Assembly (NCBI GenBank): GCA_007693555.1
Contig: REDJ01000066.1
Span: 1-32,844 of the forward strand
Source: Bacteroidota bacterium
Lineage (GTDB): Bacteria > Bacteroidota > Bacteroidia > Bacteroidales > UBA7960
Direction of reading: 5' to 3'
Length of the DNA: 32,844 bases
Shown here: piece by piece, positions 32,302 through 32,844 of the stretch
Layout of the letters: every line of letters begins with the position of its first letter
Numbering within the stretch: position 1 is the first letter of the stretch
The notes under the pieces: model-generated
The model's database searches: none
Seen by the model: only the letters and a program-made list of their open reading frames with translations
What the model was told of the DNA's origin: nothing
Program-made: the position numbers and the translations under genes

Positions 32302-32844
32302 TTATTCCTTAACTACCAATTCCGCAAGAAATTCTGCCCAGTTGTCATTATCGTTCAATGATGGCACCCATTGAAACTCTTCTCCGCCATTTTTCAGGAA
32401 CAGATCTTTGTACTCAACGCCAATCTCCACAATGGTTTCAAGGCAATCTGTAACAAACGACGGGCTCACCACAAGCATTTTTTTTACTCCTTGCTTTGCC
32501 TTCTCTTTTATTACCTCATCGGCAAATGGCGATAACCAGCTTTGTGAAAATCTCGACTGAAAACAAACGGTATAATCCTCTGCGCTTAAATTCAGTTTTT
32601 GGGCCAGCAGGCGTGTGGTAGCATAACACGCAGCCTGATAACAGAATTTATTATGTTCATTTATTTCAGTGGTGCAGTTAAAATGGCTGCAGTCTTTTCC
32701 CTGGTGGGTAGCATTTACATGACGCAACGGCAAACCATGATAGCTAAAGATAACATGGTCGAAGTCCTGTGGATTTTTTTCCCCAATGTTCTCAGCAAAG
32801 CATTCAATAAATCCCCTTTCATTGTAAAACTGACCGATGGTTTT
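32302..32844 (-). CDS. hemH: Ferrochelatase, C-terminal part (5' end outside window)
   Basis: The frame is open to the window edge and shows the C-terminal 180 residues; a TTG at 32733 inside it is not the start. It inserts iron into the porphyrin ring at the last step of haem synthesis. The conserved HVIFSYHGLP carries the catalytic and metal-binding His, and DCLETIVEIG carries the essential Glu. The block CYQAACYATTRLLAQKL and CFQSRFSQSWLSP are also typical of the family. The last residues (FLAELVVKE) end close to the usual family C terminus. No [2Fe-2S] cysteine tail is present. Nothing of the upstream operon can be seen. Confidence 0.95.
   Translation of the reverse strand, partial: KTIGQFYNERGFIECFAENIGEKNPQDFDHVIFSYHGLPLRHVNATHQGKDCSHFNCTTEINEHNKFCYQAACYATTRLLAQKLNLSAEDYTVCFQSRFSQSWLSPFADEVIKEKAKQGVKKMLVVSPSFVTDCLETIVEIGVEYKDLFLKNGGEEFQWVPSLNDNDNWAEFLAELVVKE

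Noticed and set aside
1-32844. CRISPR arrays, tRNA, rRNA, insertion sequences
   Set aside because: No regularly spaced direct repeats, no tRNA or rRNA-like sequence and no transposase or integrase frame was recognised by eye.

Overview
The window comes from a Bacteroidota chromosome, probably a marine or saline member of the Bacteroidales/Cytophagales/Flavobacteriia kind. The grounds are: two secreted proteins with C-terminal Por (type IX) secretion sorting domains; an ECF sigma / FecR anti-sigma / STN-domain locus; carboxypeptidase-regulatory-like domains; many lipoproteins with a Cys-terminated signal peptide; AT-rich spacers with TAnnTTTG-type -7 elements; and a KR2-like sodium-pump rhodopsin. 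No rRNA, tRNA, CRISPR array, transposase or integrase was seen.

Layout. (1) 1-2126 looks like a small accessory patch: the 3' end of a HigA-type antitoxin gene, a nested inverted repeat that loosely resembles an integron attC site, a Dam-type adenine methylase and a convergent gene of unknown function. (2) 2187-5190 is a minus-strand operon of a long-chain acyl-CoA ligase and a BASS-family transporter. (3) 5594-7966 encodes a TPR/transmembrane protein whose C-terminal SpoIIE-like phosphatase domain has lost its metal ligands. (4) 8163-13538 holds lipoprotein hydrolases: a nucleotide pyrophosphatase/phosphodiesterase on the plus strand, then on the minus strand an S9 oligopeptidase, an M19 dipeptidase and an unknown lipoprotein. 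(5) 13767-17891 is a two-gene minus-strand unit with an M43 metalloprotease first and a peptidylarginine-deiminase-like enzyme second, both with type IX sorting tails. (6) 18004-19671 encodes a DEDDh exonuclease/GIY-YIG fusion and acylphosphatase. (7) 19878-21940 encodes the NDQ rhodopsin and a FAD-dependent oxidoreductase. (8) 22101-23762 is a second acyl-CoA ligase. (9) 24350-28920 is a signalling locus: a carboxypeptidase-regulatory-like protein, an ECF sigma factor, a FecR anti-sigma factor, and an STN protein that carries the same C-terminal domain as the first gene instead of a TonB receptor barrel. (10) 28941-32844 holds a DoxX protein, a truncated LVIVD-repeat lipoprotein that runs into a beta-barrel protein lacking a normal start, an unknown lipoprotein and the 3' part of ferrochelatase.

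How they work together (inference). Much of the window serves outer-surface peptide and nucleotide breakdown, fatty-acid activation and envelope sensing. The strongest candidates for undescribed biology are the barrel-less STN/FecR/sigma locus with its paralogue, and the paired secreted M43 protease and PAD-like deiminase. The rhodopsin is a clear light-driven sodium pump by motif, with natural changes at the two positions that shape the ion-uptake cavity in KR2. The SpoIIE-like pseudophosphatase and the apparent deletion/fusion near 30010-30060 also deserve checking.
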